Source: JAQBGV01 sp032128395 (GTDB taxonomy: Bacteria > Planctomycetota > UBA8108 > UBA1146). From it: a stretch of 64,000 bases of DNA. A model generated the notes under the pieces. The model worked only from the letters and a program-made list of their open reading frames with translations, was not told the origin of the DNA and did no database searches. Both the position numbers and the translations under genes were made by a program. Where the stretch lies: NCBI GenBank assembly GCA_032128395.1, contig JAQBGV010000012.1, positions 44,746 through 108,745 on the forward strand, read 5' to 3'. This document shows positions 28,072-36,729 of this stretch, piece after piece (position 1 is the first letter of the stretch; each line of letters begins with the position of its first letter).

Positions 28072-28141
28072 GGCAGGACGAGCGTCGCCGGGTGGGGGAC
28101 GCCCGCCGTTGGTAACCCGCGCACGGTGTGGGCGCAGGCCG

Positions 28142-28167
28142 GGGGTCCGGATGGGCGACCGGACCCC
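28142..28167 (-). terminator. 9-bp GC hairpin after the secretin-N-like gene
   Basis: GGGGTCCGG (28142-28150) and CCGGACCCC (28159-28167) form a perfect stem with an 8-nt loop, 24 nt beyond the stop of the gene at 28191-29072. Confidence 0.55.
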
Positions 28168-28190
28168 GAGGAAGAAGGAGGTGTGTGCTT

Positions 28191-29072
28191 CTATCCGGGG
28201 GGACGGTTCTGGGTCGTTCCGGGTTCTTGCTGAGCGCTCCCGCTGCCGGGATCCGCGGAGCTTTGCGTCTCCTCGGCGGAGCCCTTCTCGGGCCAGAGGT
28301 CCGCTCGGTCGAGGGCGCGCAGCAGATCCCGAGCCTGCGCGATCGATCCCGCGCGCCCCTGCAGTGCGACGTGTCGCGCCTGCTTCCCACCGATCGGCAG
28401 GATCTCGAGCGCCCGGTCATCGATGAGCTTCTGGACGATCCTCGTCAGGTCCGCGATCCGCGCATTCTCGACCTCGACCACGATCCGGCCGATCTCGCTC
28501 GCAGCGAGGCCCCACTCCCCGTCGGTCTCGAGAAGCGGCGGACGCAGCGCCGTGCCTACCGGCGAGGGGGCCGGCTCCAGTTTCTCCAGAGAGCGAAGGG
28601 AGTCGTCACGATCCTCGGTGACGTGGAGAACTTCGCTGCCATCGAGGAGAGTCACCTTCTGGACGCGGATGTGGTTGGTCGCGAGCAAGGCTTCGACGAT
28701 CGTCACCGTCAGCGGGCGGATCGTTTCGAGAACTTCGATCGAGGCGTCTTCCGACAGCGCTTTCGAGCGGTAGCGATCGATCGAGGCGAACAGGACCGGA
28801 TTGCCGGTCGTCGCTTGCAGGTAGCGCAGGAGGTCGAGGACCGGCACTCGGCCGGCGGTCAGGATTGCGCTCGTGCCGACCTGCTTCAAGGTGGATTCGA
28901 TGGTCACCGTGTCTCCCTCGGAGACGACCTCGAGCTGGAGGAGTGCCCCCTCGCCAACGACCTGCACGACCTGCGCGGGAGGACTCGCGCTCGGGACGGG
29001 GTCGCACGGTGAAGCCACCGCGGGAAGAGCACCGAACAAGAGGGCCGGGAGGATCCACATCACGCTGTGCAC
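28191..29072 (-). CDS. Secreted protein with secretin-N-like repeats
   Basis: 293 residues. Signal peptide MHSVMWILPALLFGALPAVASP; GTG start supported by AAGGAG 7 nt upstream. Two ~80-residue halves resemble secretin N modules: IEVLETIRPLTVTIVEALLATNHIRVQKV, and IVVEVENARIADLTRIVQKLIDD... RHVALQGRAGSIAQARDLLRALD, the latter close to the classic secretin_N ending. C-terminal tail is Ser/Gln/Pro-rich and probably disordered. No pore domain. Unknown function; compare the other secretin-like protein at 11328-12365. Confidence 0.75.
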   Translation of the reverse strand: MHSVMWILPALLFGALPAVASPCDPVPSASPPAQVVQVVGEGALLQLEVVSEGDTVTIESTLKQVGTSAILTAGRVPVLDLLRYLQATTGNPVLFASIDRYRSKALSEDASIEVLETIRPLTVTIVEALLATNHIRVQKVTLLDGSEVLHVTEDRDDSLRSLEKLEPAPSPVGTALRPPLLETDGEWGLAASEIGRIVVEVENARIADLTRIVQKLIDDRALEILPIGGKQARHVALQGRAGSIAQARDLLRALDRADLWPEKGSAEETQSSADPGSGSAQQEPGTTQNRPPG

Positions 29073-29290
29073 GTCGCACTCCTTTCGTCGTCCGCGGGTC
29101 GAGCGGACCGAGGGAGGCAGTGCATCCGCGATACCGAATCCATGTTTCGGGGTTCAGTGGCTGCTCTCGGGCTATTGCTGACCATCGGGACGATGATCGG
29201 CTCGGTTCAGAAAGGTCGTTCTTCGCAGGTTGAGTGTCGCGACTTCGAACGATGCACGACCGCATTCGGGGCAGTGTGTGCGAGTCTCGG

Positions 29291-30007
29291 TCAGCGCTTC
29301 TTCGTGTCGAGCAGCACCAGCCGTCGCACCGTGTCCTCCCCAGGCAGCGAGTACGCTTCGTCCATCGCGACGAAGATCTCGCGCTTGTGGAGGAGCCCAC
29401 GCACCGCCTTCAGCTCATCGTCTACCGCCGGGCCCTTCCACAGGAGGAGCGGCCCGAACCAGCGATTCGTGCTCCACTCGATGATCTTCTCGACCGAGCC
29501 GACCGCGCGCGCGAGCACCAAGTCGTACTTGTGGCGTTCGGGGCGGATGTGGTCCTCGAATCGCGACCACTCGCACCGGACGCGACTCTCGATCCCGAAG
29601 TCGTGGACCATCATCCGAAGGAAGTCGACCTTCTTGCGGGTCGCATCGAGGAGGGTCACTTCGAGGCGGGGGAGTGCGAGCGCGAGCGCGAGTCCTGGAT
29701 ATCCGGCCCCCGAGCCGAGGTCGAGGACCCGCTCGAATACTTCGGCGCCCTCCCCCCCGAGCACCGGGAGCGCGGCGAGGGAGTCGAGGATGTGCCGATG
29801 CGCCATCGCCTCCGGTTCGACGATCCGCGTGAGGTTCATCGTGCGATTGCGGTCGCGGACCCGCCAGGCGTGCTCCGCCAGAGCACCGAGCGAGTACTCC
29901 GGGACCCAGCCGCGGAGCTCCCCCTGGCAGCGGCGGTGGAACTCCTCACGCGGGAGGGGATCGGGAGGAGGCGGCGGACGCTCTCGTTCGCTCTCGGGCT
30001 CGCCCAC
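29291..30007 (-). CDS. rsmG: 16S rRNA (guanine527-N7)-methyltransferase RsmG
   Basis: 238 residues. RsmG/GidB signatures: MNLTRIVEPEAMAHRHILDS, SAM motif I VLDLGSGAGYPGLALALA, LLDATRKKVDFLRMM, DLVLARAVGSVEKI. Methylates G527 of 16S rRNA in the 30S decoding centre; loss gives streptomycin resistance in other bacteria. Start at GTG 30007, 5 nt after GGAG; the frame stays open to 30139 but would then run into the msr promoter region. It stands without gidA or parAB neighbours. Residues 4-20 are a Glu/Arg/Pro-rich extension. Confidence 0.9.
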   Translation of the reverse strand: MGEPESERERPPPPPDPLPREEFHRRCQGELRGWVPEYSLGALAEHAWRVRDRNRTMNLTRIVEPEAMAHRHILDSLAALPVLGGEGAEVFERVLDLGSGAGYPGLALALALPRLEVTLLDATRKKVDFLRMMVHDFGIESRVRCEWSRFEDHIRPERHKYDLVLARAVGSVEKIIEWSTNRWFGPLLLWKGPAVDDELKAVRGLLHKREIFVAMDEAYSLPGEDTVRRLVLLDTKKR

Positions 30008-30113
30008 TCGGGCTCCATTCCGGGTTCTGGGGCCGCGGAGTGTAGCGCGGAGGTGCGTTCGGCGGCATCCTTTCGGCACTCGGATCCTCTGCGAACATGC
30101 GAAAGGCGAACCG

Positions 30114-31052
30114 ATGGACACCTCCGCCCGGCTCTCCACGGCCGGCTACGACCTGACGACGCTCTCCCGCGAGCGCACGGGCGAACTCTGCCGCTCCCTC
30201 ACCAAGGAGCAATTGCGGATCACCCAGCGTGCGGGGACCGAGGCCGCGTTCTGCGGTGGGCTCGTCAAACAGAAGCGTGCCGGCGTCTACGCTTGTCTCG
30301 TCTGTGGCCTTCCCCTCTTCGACGACTCCTCGAAATTCGAGTCGGGGACCGGGTGGCCGAGCTTCCACTCCGCATTCGATCCGGAGCACGTCCGCTCGAT
30401 CGATGACTCGACTCATGGGATGGTTCGGACCGAGATTCGTTGCGCGCGATGCGATGCCCACCTCGGGCATGTCTTCCCGGATGGCCCCCCCCCGACCGGT
30501 CAGCGGCACTGCTTGAACTCGGACGCGCTCCGCTTCGTCCCCGCGAGCGCGAATGGCCTCCCCGCTGCGGCTCCGACCGGATTCGCCCGGGGATACTTCG
30601 CCGGCGGCTGCTTCTGGGGAGTGGAGCACGGTTTCGCCGCACTCGACGGCGTTGTCGATGTGGTGAGCGGGTACCAGGGTGGCCAGGCCGATTCCCCGAA
30701 CTACCAAGCGGTCTGCACCGGCACGACCGGCCACACCGAAACGGTCGAAGTTCTCTACGACCCCGCGCGGATCTCCTTCCGATCGCTCCTCGAACACTTC
30801 TTCAGCAGCCACGATCCGACGACGCGGAACCGTCAAGGGCCGGATGTCGGGAGCCAGTACCGCTCGGCGATCTTCGTCCTGGATGATGCGCAGCGCGCCG
30901 AGGCAGAGGGGATCATCGATGCACTGACGTCGAAGGAGGCGTTCCCCCGGCCGATCATCACCGAGGTGACCGAGGCGACGACCTTCTGGCCCGCCGAGGA
31001 GTATCACCAGGACTACCACGAGAAGCACGGGGGGTCGTGCGGAGTGGGGTAA
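30114..31052 (+). CDS. msrBA: Fused peptide methionine sulfoxide reductase MsrB-MsrA
   Basis: 312 residues, MsrB domain first. MsrB: Zn-binding CLVCG and CARCD pairs, SGTGWPSF, catalytic Cys133 in RHCLNSDAL. MsrA (from ~160): catalytic Cys166 in GGCFWGVEHGF, GYQGGQADSPNY, GHTETVEV, and a C-terminal GGSCGVG with a possible resolving Cys. Reduces both R and S methionine sulfoxides in proteins. No signal peptide, so cytosolic. The domain order B-A is opposite to the PilB-type A-B. Three nt separate it from the membrane-anchored protein that follows, so they are co-transcribed. Confidence 0.93.
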   Translation: MDTSARLSTAGYDLTTLSRERTGELCRSLTKEQLRITQRAGTEAAFCGGLVKQKRAGVYACLVCGLPLFDDSSKFESGTGWPSFHSAFDPEHVRSIDDSTHGMVRTEIRCARCDAHLGHVFPDGPPPTGQRHCLNSDALRFVPASANGLPAAAPTGFARGYFAGGCFWGVEHGFAALDGVVDVVSGYQGGQADSPNYQAVCTGTTGHTETVEVLYDPARISFRSLLEHFFSSHDPTTRNRQGPDVGSQYRSAIFVLDDAQRAEAEGIIDALTSKEAFPRPIITEVTEATTFWPAEEYHQDYHEKHGGSCGVG

Positions 31053-31055
31053 CCG

Positions 31056-32795
31056 ATGCGGCGCACGTGGATCATCGCTTTTCTGCTGATCTTGATCCTG
31101 CTCGGAGGCTTCTTCGTGCGGGACCTCTCGTTGAAGCCGGGGACCGGAAACAGTCTCGACGGCGAGCGTTCCGAAACTCCGCTCTTCCCCGATCCTGCGG
31201 GAGATGGGCTCACCGAGCTCGACGAGTCCACCTCTCAGAGCGATGCGTCGAGTGACCCTTCGAGCCTCACCGATCTTGCCGCCCCCGCGGCGCCCGCATC
31301 TCCTGCGGCGCCCCCCGATCCCCTGTCCTCCGCCGACTCCTGGCCCGACCCGCAAGATCCGGGGACGCGGTTCGAGGTCTTCTTCGGCGAGTACCGCCCC
31401 CCCCTCCTCGGCACCCGTATTCGCTGGGAGATCGCGTCGTTCCGCGAGATGCTCGACGGCTGCCGCGCCGTTCGATCATCTCCGCTGGGCGGCCCATTCC
31501 CTGTCCTCGTCTACCGGACCTCTACCCTTCCCACCGTGGCGGACGAGCAGAGCGAAGCGTACGAAGTGATCCGTTCCGCGCCCGTCTCCGTGGCGGTGTT
31601 CCTGGTCGCCGTACCCTTCGATGGAGATGATCACCTGATCCCTGGGATCGTCGAGACCTACTGCGGGGAGCTTCGCACCACCGTCGGGGAGCTGATCGCG
31701 ACACCGAGGGTCAACCTCTTTCGCAGCTCTTCCGCCGCAACGTTCACCGTCGCGTTCCCGGTCTCCGGTGCCGTCGATGCGCAGGGGAGTGCACCCGAGT
31801 ACTCCGGAAACTTCGGACATGCGGGAGCGTTCGGGCGCTACCCGGCGGCTGACCTGGCGGCAGAGTTCGACCCCCTCTTCCCGGTGGAGTTGGAACCGTT
31901 TCTCGACGATTCCGAGTACCTGCGTTTCACCGACGTCCCGTTCACCCTCACCGCCGACGCACAGGGGGAGATCCGATTCTCCAACTGGCCGGACTGCATG
32001 ACTCTGCCGAGTCGCATGCGCGTGCGCGTGCGTGGAGAGTTCATCGAGACCCTCGAGTTCAGCGAACCGGAGTCTCTCTTGGTGCGCTTCGGCGGGTCCG
32101 ATCGCCGCGTCGTCCCCGCTCATCAGCGGCGACTGGAGTACGCCCCCGGACCGCAGACGGGAATGCCGCCCATCGAAGTTCGAGGGGTGGAGTTCGAAGA
32201 TGGAGTGGTCTTGGTCGACGAGCCGGGACTCTCCGCCACCGCCACCTACTCCTCGAGACTCGACCAGTGGCTCTGGGATGTCCGGACCCTCGGTTCGATT
32301 CGCGACAGCACCCCGTTCACCGCATGGTTGCTCGGGACGGGGATCGAGCCGGCGCTCGCGCGCGGTAAGTACGGTTCCCCCCTCGCTCTTCGGTTCATCG
32401 CGAGCCCTGCTCGATCGGCACAGCGGCTGCAGGGGGAGATCCTCGTCGACCCCGCGCTCCGATTGCCGGTCCCTCTCATCGGTCAGCTGACGGTGACTCT
32501 GAATGAGCGTTCGATCAGCCAAGAGATCCGCCTCACCACGCGCCAGGGTCGATACTCGCTCCATATCGCTCAGCGCCTCGCGCCGGCGACGCTCGAGGTC
32601 GCGGTCGATGCCGCCCTTTGGGCGGAACAGTTGCGGGCGAAGTACCGCGCGCGGCGAGGGATCGACCTCGAGCCGATCTGGATCGTGGCAGAACTGCTCG
32701 CGGTCGAGGGGAACCGCCGGTGGTACGAGGTCACGGTTCACAGCGAACTCGAGAGTTGGTCGATCGGGGAGTTCTACGACCGGTTCGATCTCTGA
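31056..32795 (+). CDS. Membrane-anchored protein of unknown function
   Basis: 579 residues: one N-terminal transmembrane anchor (TWIIAFLLILILLGGFFV, residues ~4-21), then a Ser/Asp/Pro/Ala-rich linker to ~95 (APAAPASPAAPPDP), then a large soluble domain with much predicted beta structure and no recognisable motif. The linker suggests the domain is held away from the membrane on the outer face. Starts 3 nt after msrBA and precedes the propeller protein by 97 nt. I do not recognise the family. Confidence 0.75.
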   Translation: MRRTWIIAFLLILILLGGFFVRDLSLKPGTGNSLDGERSETPLFPDPAGDGLTELDESTSQSDASSDPSSLTDLAAPAAPASPAAPPDPLSSADSWPDPQDPGTRFEVFFGEYRPPLLGTRIRWEIASFREMLDGCRAVRSSPLGGPFPVLVYRTSTLPTVADEQSEAYEVIRSAPVSVAVFLVAVPFDGDDHLIPGIVETYCGELRTTVGELIATPRVNLFRSSSAATFTVAFPVSGAVDAQGSAPEYSGNFGHAGAFGRYPAADLAAEFDPLFPVELEPFLDDSEYLRFTDVPFTLTADAQGEIRFSNWPDCMTLPSRMRVRVRGEFIETLEFSEPESLLVRFGGSDRRVVPAHQRRLEYAPGPQTGMPPIEVRGVEFEDGVVLVDEPGLSATATYSSRLDQWLWDVRTLGSIRDSTPFTAWLLGTGIEPALARGKYGSPLALRFIASPARSAQRLQGEILVDPALRLPVPLIGQLTVTLNERSISQEIRLTTRQGRYSLHIAQRLAPATLEVAVDAALWAEQLRAKYRARRGIDLEPIWIVAELLAVEGNRRWYEVTVHSELESWSIGEFYDRFDL

Positions 32796-32892
32796 TCGGA
32801 CGCGGGTCGCGCGCTACTGACGGGCTCTGCGACTCGGCCGATGCCGCCTTCAGTTCTCGCCGGATGGGAGCCGCTTCCTCGCGGGGACGTTC

Positions 32893-34377
32893 ATGGACTT
32901 CGGCGTGATCCTCCCCGTCCCGGTCGAAAAGCATGCGGTCTTCCTGTGGCAGATCCCACCCCAGCCAGGGACTCAACTCGGGACCGAGAGCGCGCTCTCG
33001 AGCTGGCGATTCTCCGGCTACGTGTCCGCCGCGGAGTTTTCGTCGCAAGGCTCGATCCTGCTGGCGTCCTTCGACGGCTCGATCTCGATCGCGCAGCCGA
33101 CCGGATCGTTGGAACTGTTGCGTATCGATCGTGAGCATGTCCCCATACTCGCGCGCTTCCTAGCTGGAGACGAACGGATATTGATCGCCCTCGGGGAGAT
33201 CCGAGGGGAGATTCTCGACCGGCAAGGGCGAGTCATCCGGGAGCTCCGAGCCGCTGAGAAGTTCATCGATGCGGCCGTGAGCCCGAGTGGTGAAATCATC
33301 GTCACGGGGTCGACCGGTGGCTCGATCCACGTCTGGCGCACTGAGGGAGGGGAGCTCAGCACATTTCCGATCCACCCGGGGGGAGTGCGGCCGGTGCGTT
33401 TCCACCTCGGTGGGAAGTGGATGGTCCACGAAGGGGGGGGCTCTCAATTCGTGCGCCGTAGCGCAAGGTCGGGAGACTTGGAGCGCGCGACTTTTGACAC
33501 CGGATTCGAGGGGGAGCTCTATGACGTGGATGTGTCCCCCTCGGGCGAAATTGTCTGGTGCGGATCCGGAGGGAGGATCCGCTTGCGTGCCACCACAGGA
33601 GAGATTCGCAACTTTCCCATCGGGTTTGGCGAGGATTTCGAGCCGAGCCAGGGCCAGCGTGCCGACACATCGGTCTGGGGTTGCCATTTCTCACCCGACG
33701 GCGAGCGAGTCCTCACCCAAACAGAGACGAAGGACTTCCGGCTCTGGACCCGTGCGGGGCAGCCGCTCCTTTGGATCGAGACCGAGCTCAGCGACTGCAC
33801 CTTTTCCCCCGATGGCACTCAGATCGTGACGGCATCCTGGGGGCCCGGACTCGCGGAGGTGTGGTCTCTGGAAGAGGCCGGGACCGACTCTGCCTTCGAT
33901 CCTGACCACTCGATCGAGCCGGAATGGACCGTCCCCCACCCGAGTCGCGTCCAGTCCGCTCGACTCTCTCGGGACAACCAGTACCTACTCACGGCTTGCT
34001 CCGACGGAACGGCCCGGATCTGGCGAAGAGGGGAAGAGAAGGCTGTACTCGAGCTCCCACACGACGGGGAGGTCAGCGAAGCGTGCTTTTCTCCCGACGA
34101 ACGATGGATCGCCACGGTTTCCACGGACGGAAACGCACGAATCTGGACTCGCGACGGGGAGCTGGTCCAGAAGATTCCACACCCCTCAGGAGTGATGGCA
34201 GTGATCTTCCTCGAAGACGGGACGCGCATCCTGACCCTCGACGAGCAGAACAGAGTGCGCTCCTGGTTCGTCGATCCACGAGAGCTTCTCGAGGCGGTCG
34301 ATCGTCGGCTTGTTCGGCTCCCGTTGCACGGCGATGCGCGTGAGATGTATAGGGATGTTCTGGAGGCGGAAGAGTAG
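32893..34377 (+). CDS. WD40-like beta-propeller protein
   Basis: 494 residues made almost entirely of WD40-type blades: repeated units such as AAVSPSGEIIVTGSTGGSIHVW, CHFSPDGERVLTQTETKDFRLW, ACFSPDERWIATVSTDGNARIW, at least seven. The end (WFVDPRELLEAVDRRLVR) matches the C terminus seen on many large bacterial WD40 proteins that carry N-terminal kinase or protease domains; here no such effector is present and no signal peptide is visible, so this may be a free-standing scaffold. Start ATG 32893 has only a modest GGGGA site. Last gene of the msrBA-anchor-propeller run. Confidence 0.85.
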   Translation: MDFGVILPVPVEKHAVFLWQIPPQPGTQLGTESALSSWRFSGYVSAAEFSSQGSILLASFDGSISIAQPTGSLELLRIDREHVPILARFLAGDERILIALGEIRGEILDRQGRVIRELRAAEKFIDAAVSPSGEIIVTGSTGGSIHVWRTEGGELSTFPIHPGGVRPVRFHLGGKWMVHEGGGSQFVRRSARSGDLERATFDTGFEGELYDVDVSPSGEIVWCGSGGRIRLRATTGEIRNFPIGFGEDFEPSQGQRADTSVWGCHFSPDGERVLTQTETKDFRLWTRAGQPLLWIETELSDCTFSPDGTQIVTASWGPGLAEVWSLEEAGTDSAFDPDHSIEPEWTVPHPSRVQSARLSRDNQYLLTACSDGTARIWRRGEEKAVLELPHDGEVSEACFSPDERWIATVSTDGNARIWTRDGELVQKIPHPSGVMAVIFLEDGTRILTLDEQNRVRSWFVDPRELLEAVDRRLVRLPLHGDAREMYRDVLEAEE

Positions 34378-34409
34378 GGGCGCTCTTGGGGAGCGAAGAT
34401 CCGGCCCGC

Positions 34410-35480
34410 TCAGAAGCTCCAGCCGATCACCACCGTTCCGAACTCGTTGTCGCTGCGTTCGCCCCGGAACGTCTCGGTAAGCTTCGAGAAACTCAGCGAG
34501 ATTCCGAAGGGGCCGTAGCCGCAGTCGAGGCCCAGGGTGAGGCTTCCGACGAACGGGGCGCGATCGTCCACCGAGCGGCTGTCGCGGAAGAGGGTGCCGT
34601 CGAGCGGCATGTATCGCGCGATCGCAAAGCCCTCGACGCCAGCGGTGAGGCCGATACGCCACCCCGAGGCGGACTCCGTGCCGCGCACCGCGTCGCTCTG
34701 CAGGCCGCTCCGCGGGGCTGCGGTACCGACCGCATCGGGGAGATTCCAACCGACGCGCCCCGTCACTCCCGCGATCCCTCCCGTGAAGTAATTCCCGAGA
34801 TGGCAACCGACATCGACGGTCAGGTCTGCGGCGCAACCGCTGCCGATCGGTGAGTGCCCGACCTCCCTTCGATACTCATACCCCAAGTTGACGATCCCCT
34901 CGTCGGGGAGTTGCGTCGCCCAACCCAGGGGTTCACTCGAACCGGTGATCTCGTGCACCTCTTTCTGGATCTCTTCGGCGCGCGTGCGCGGACCGACCCA
35001 GCCGAGGCGGAGCAGGTACGTGTGCTGAACTCTCGCTTCGCGGCTGGTGAATGCTTGGTCGAAGGCGGCGATCCCGGCGTACGGCTGGTCGTCCAGCGGT
35101 GGGTCGGGGACGGAGATGTCTTCGGGGGTGAACATCGAGTGGACGATCGAGAAGGAGATCCGCTCATCTCGGTCATCTTCCCCGAATTCGGGGAGCCACT
35201 GGAAGAGGCTCGCGTACTGCCGGAGCGTGTTCTTCTCCGCGAGCTTGCCGAGCGGAGGGGTCACGTAGGAGCTGGTCACCCCGTTCGTGTAGTTGTCGTC
35301 CTCGCCGGCGAAGAAATCGTTCTCGAACACGAGCGCGACCGCGCCGAGGTCAGGGAGAGGGGCCGTCGGACTGCCTCCCGGGGTGCCGGGCAGCGCAGCG
35401 CTCTGAGGCTCGGGTGAACCGGCGCACCCCATGACGGCGAGTAGCACTGCGGTCGGCCGGAAGTGTGCGAATCGAGTCAC
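34410..35480 (-). CDS. LpxR-like outer-membrane lipid A deacylase family protein
   Basis: 356 residues of the DUF2219/LpxR type. Hallmarks: VFENDFFAGEDDNYTNGV (catalytic Asn/Asp/Thr region of LpxR), DQPYAGIAAF, LRLGWVGPRTRAEEIQKEVHEI, GWATQLPDEG and a final strand ending IGWSF typical of outer-membrane barrels. N terminus has a lipobox-like LLAVMGC (Cys19), which is unusual for LpxR. Known members remove the 3'-acyloxyacyl chain from lipid A at the outer membrane; their presence here implies an LPS-like outer membrane. GTG 35480 overlaps the transporter stop (GTGA). Confidence 0.85.
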   Translation of the reverse strand: MTRFAHFRPTAVLLAVMGCAGSPEPQSAALPGTPGGSPTAPLPDLGAVALVFENDFFAGEDDNYTNGVTSSYVTPPLGKLAEKNTLRQYASLFQWLPEFGEDDRDERISFSIVHSMFTPEDISVPDPPLDDQPYAGIAAFDQAFTSREARVQHTYLLRLGWVGPRTRAEEIQKEVHEITGSSEPLGWATQLPDEGIVNLGYEYRREVGHSPIGSGCAADLTVDVGCHLGNYFTGGIAGVTGRVGWNLPDAVGTAAPRSGLQSDAVRGTESASGWRIGLTAGVEGFAIARYMPLDGTLFRDSRSVDDRAPFVGSLTLGLDCGYGPFGISLSFSKLTETFRGERSDNEFGTVVIGWSF

Positions 35481-36400
35481 GCGGATCCTTCCTCCTGCGG
35501 GGTGGCCTGGGATCCGGGAACGGCGGTGGACTGCGACGCGGTGCGCGGTCCGAGTTCGGCGGCGAGCATCCCCGCCAGGATGCACCCCGCCCCAGCGAGA
35601 GCCGTGACCGAGTACGTCTCCCCGGTCAACATTCGGCTCGCACCCATCGCGAAGACCGGCTCGAGGGCCAGGATCAGGGCGATGCGGGTCGGCGTAGTGG
35701 TCCGCTGCGCCCAAGTCTGGACCGCGAACCCGGCCGTGGTCGCGACGATCCCGGTAGTGAGCACGGCTCCCCAGACAGAGCGCGGAATCGCGGGGAGCCC
35801 GGCGGGGAGGTCGACGATGGCGGCGGCGATGGTCAGCCCGACCGCCGCAGTCGCCACTTGAGCGAAGGCGAGGGGAAGCACCGCGCGTCCGGGCGCGATG
35901 CGCGCGAGAGCGACCACCTGCGTCGCGAACGCAACCGCGCAACCGAGGACGAGCCAGTCGCCGCGCGCGATCCCCTCCTCGCCGAACGCGAGGAGAGCGA
36001 ACCCGATGACGGCGAGGGCCACGCCGATCCACTCTCTCGACCCGATCCGTTGCCTGAGGATGACCCACGCGCCGAAGGGGACCAGCACGACGCTGATTCC
36101 GGTGATCACCCCCGAGCGGCCCGGGGCGGCGAAGGAGAGACCGTAGGTCTGGAGAACATATCCCGCCGAAAGGACCACTCCGACGGCGACCCCAGCGACC
36201 CCCGGGCCCGCGCTCCGGGATCGACCACCTCTCGAAGCGAGCAGGAGGAGCGGGATGAACGCAGCCGTTGCGACCCCGAACCGGAGGGCGAGGAAGGTCA
36301 GCACCGGTACCGACTCCGTCGCCTCCTTCACGGCGGCGAAGGTCCATCCCCAGACGGCGACGACGAGCACGAGGGCGAGGTCGGCAAGCCCAGGGCGCAT
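35477..36400 (-). CDS. EamA/DMT family transporter
   Basis: 307 residues, about ten transmembrane helices arranged as two EamA repeats (first LALVLVVAVWGWTFAAVKEA... RFGVATAAFIPLLLL; second GDWLVLGCAVAFATQVVALA... ALILALEPVFAMGASRMLTGE). Exporters of this family move amino acids or metabolites out of the cytosol; substrate unknown. ATG with AAAGGA 4 nt upstream. Co-transcribed with the LpxR-like gene through a GTGA overlap. Confidence 0.9.
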   Translation of the reverse strand: MRPGLADLALVLVVAVWGWTFAAVKEATESVPVLTFLALRFGVATAAFIPLLLLASRGGRSRSAGPGVAGVAVGVVLSAGYVLQTYGLSFAAPGRSGVITGISVVLVPFGAWVILRQRIGSREWIGVALAVIGFALLAFGEEGIARGDWLVLGCAVAFATQVVALARIAPGRAVLPLAFAQVATAAVGLTIAAAIVDLPAGLPAIPRSVWGAVLTTGIVATTAGFAVQTWAQRTTTPTRIALILALEPVFAMGASRMLTGETYSVTALAGAGCILAGMLAAELGPRTASQSTAVPGSQATPQEEGSA

Positions 36401-36506
36401 CGTGTCCTTTCCTCGGTTACAGAAGCGGTGATTCGTGCCAGGCTTCGGGGAGTCTTCATCTCAGCCCCCGGGCGCAGAAGCGCTTTTCCCCCGCCGAGGG
36501 CCTCGC

Positions 36507-36512
36507 TATACT
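36507..36512 (+). promoter_or_regulatory. Possible -10 element in the 329-bp divergent gap
   Basis: TATACT at 36507-36512 has a good -10 match; 17 bp upstream only a weak CTTTTC. The gap 36401-36729 separates the EamA gene from the isomerase gene and shows no supported coding frame. Confidence 0.3.
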
Positions 36513-36729
36513 GCCGGATCCCGGAGACGAACTCTAAAGCGTTTCTACGGTCGTGGTTACGATTCGAGACGTCGTCCCGGTACCTGACGGACACCGCTCG
36601 TGGCCCCATACGGAGCGCCGGCTCCGAACCTGCGCATTCCCCGCGCACGCTTCGTCCCGTGCGGAGTGGCCCTCCCCGACGGAGGGTTCTCCCGGGCGGA
36701 GCGGCGCTCACCCCAAGAAAGGGTCTCCC

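Noticed and set aside
29142..29290. Plus-strand frame from ATG 29142 with a signal-peptide-like start (MFRGSVAALGLLLTIGTM).
   Set aside because: No ribosome site in range, and the frame soon runs antisense through rsmG; coding support is insufficient.
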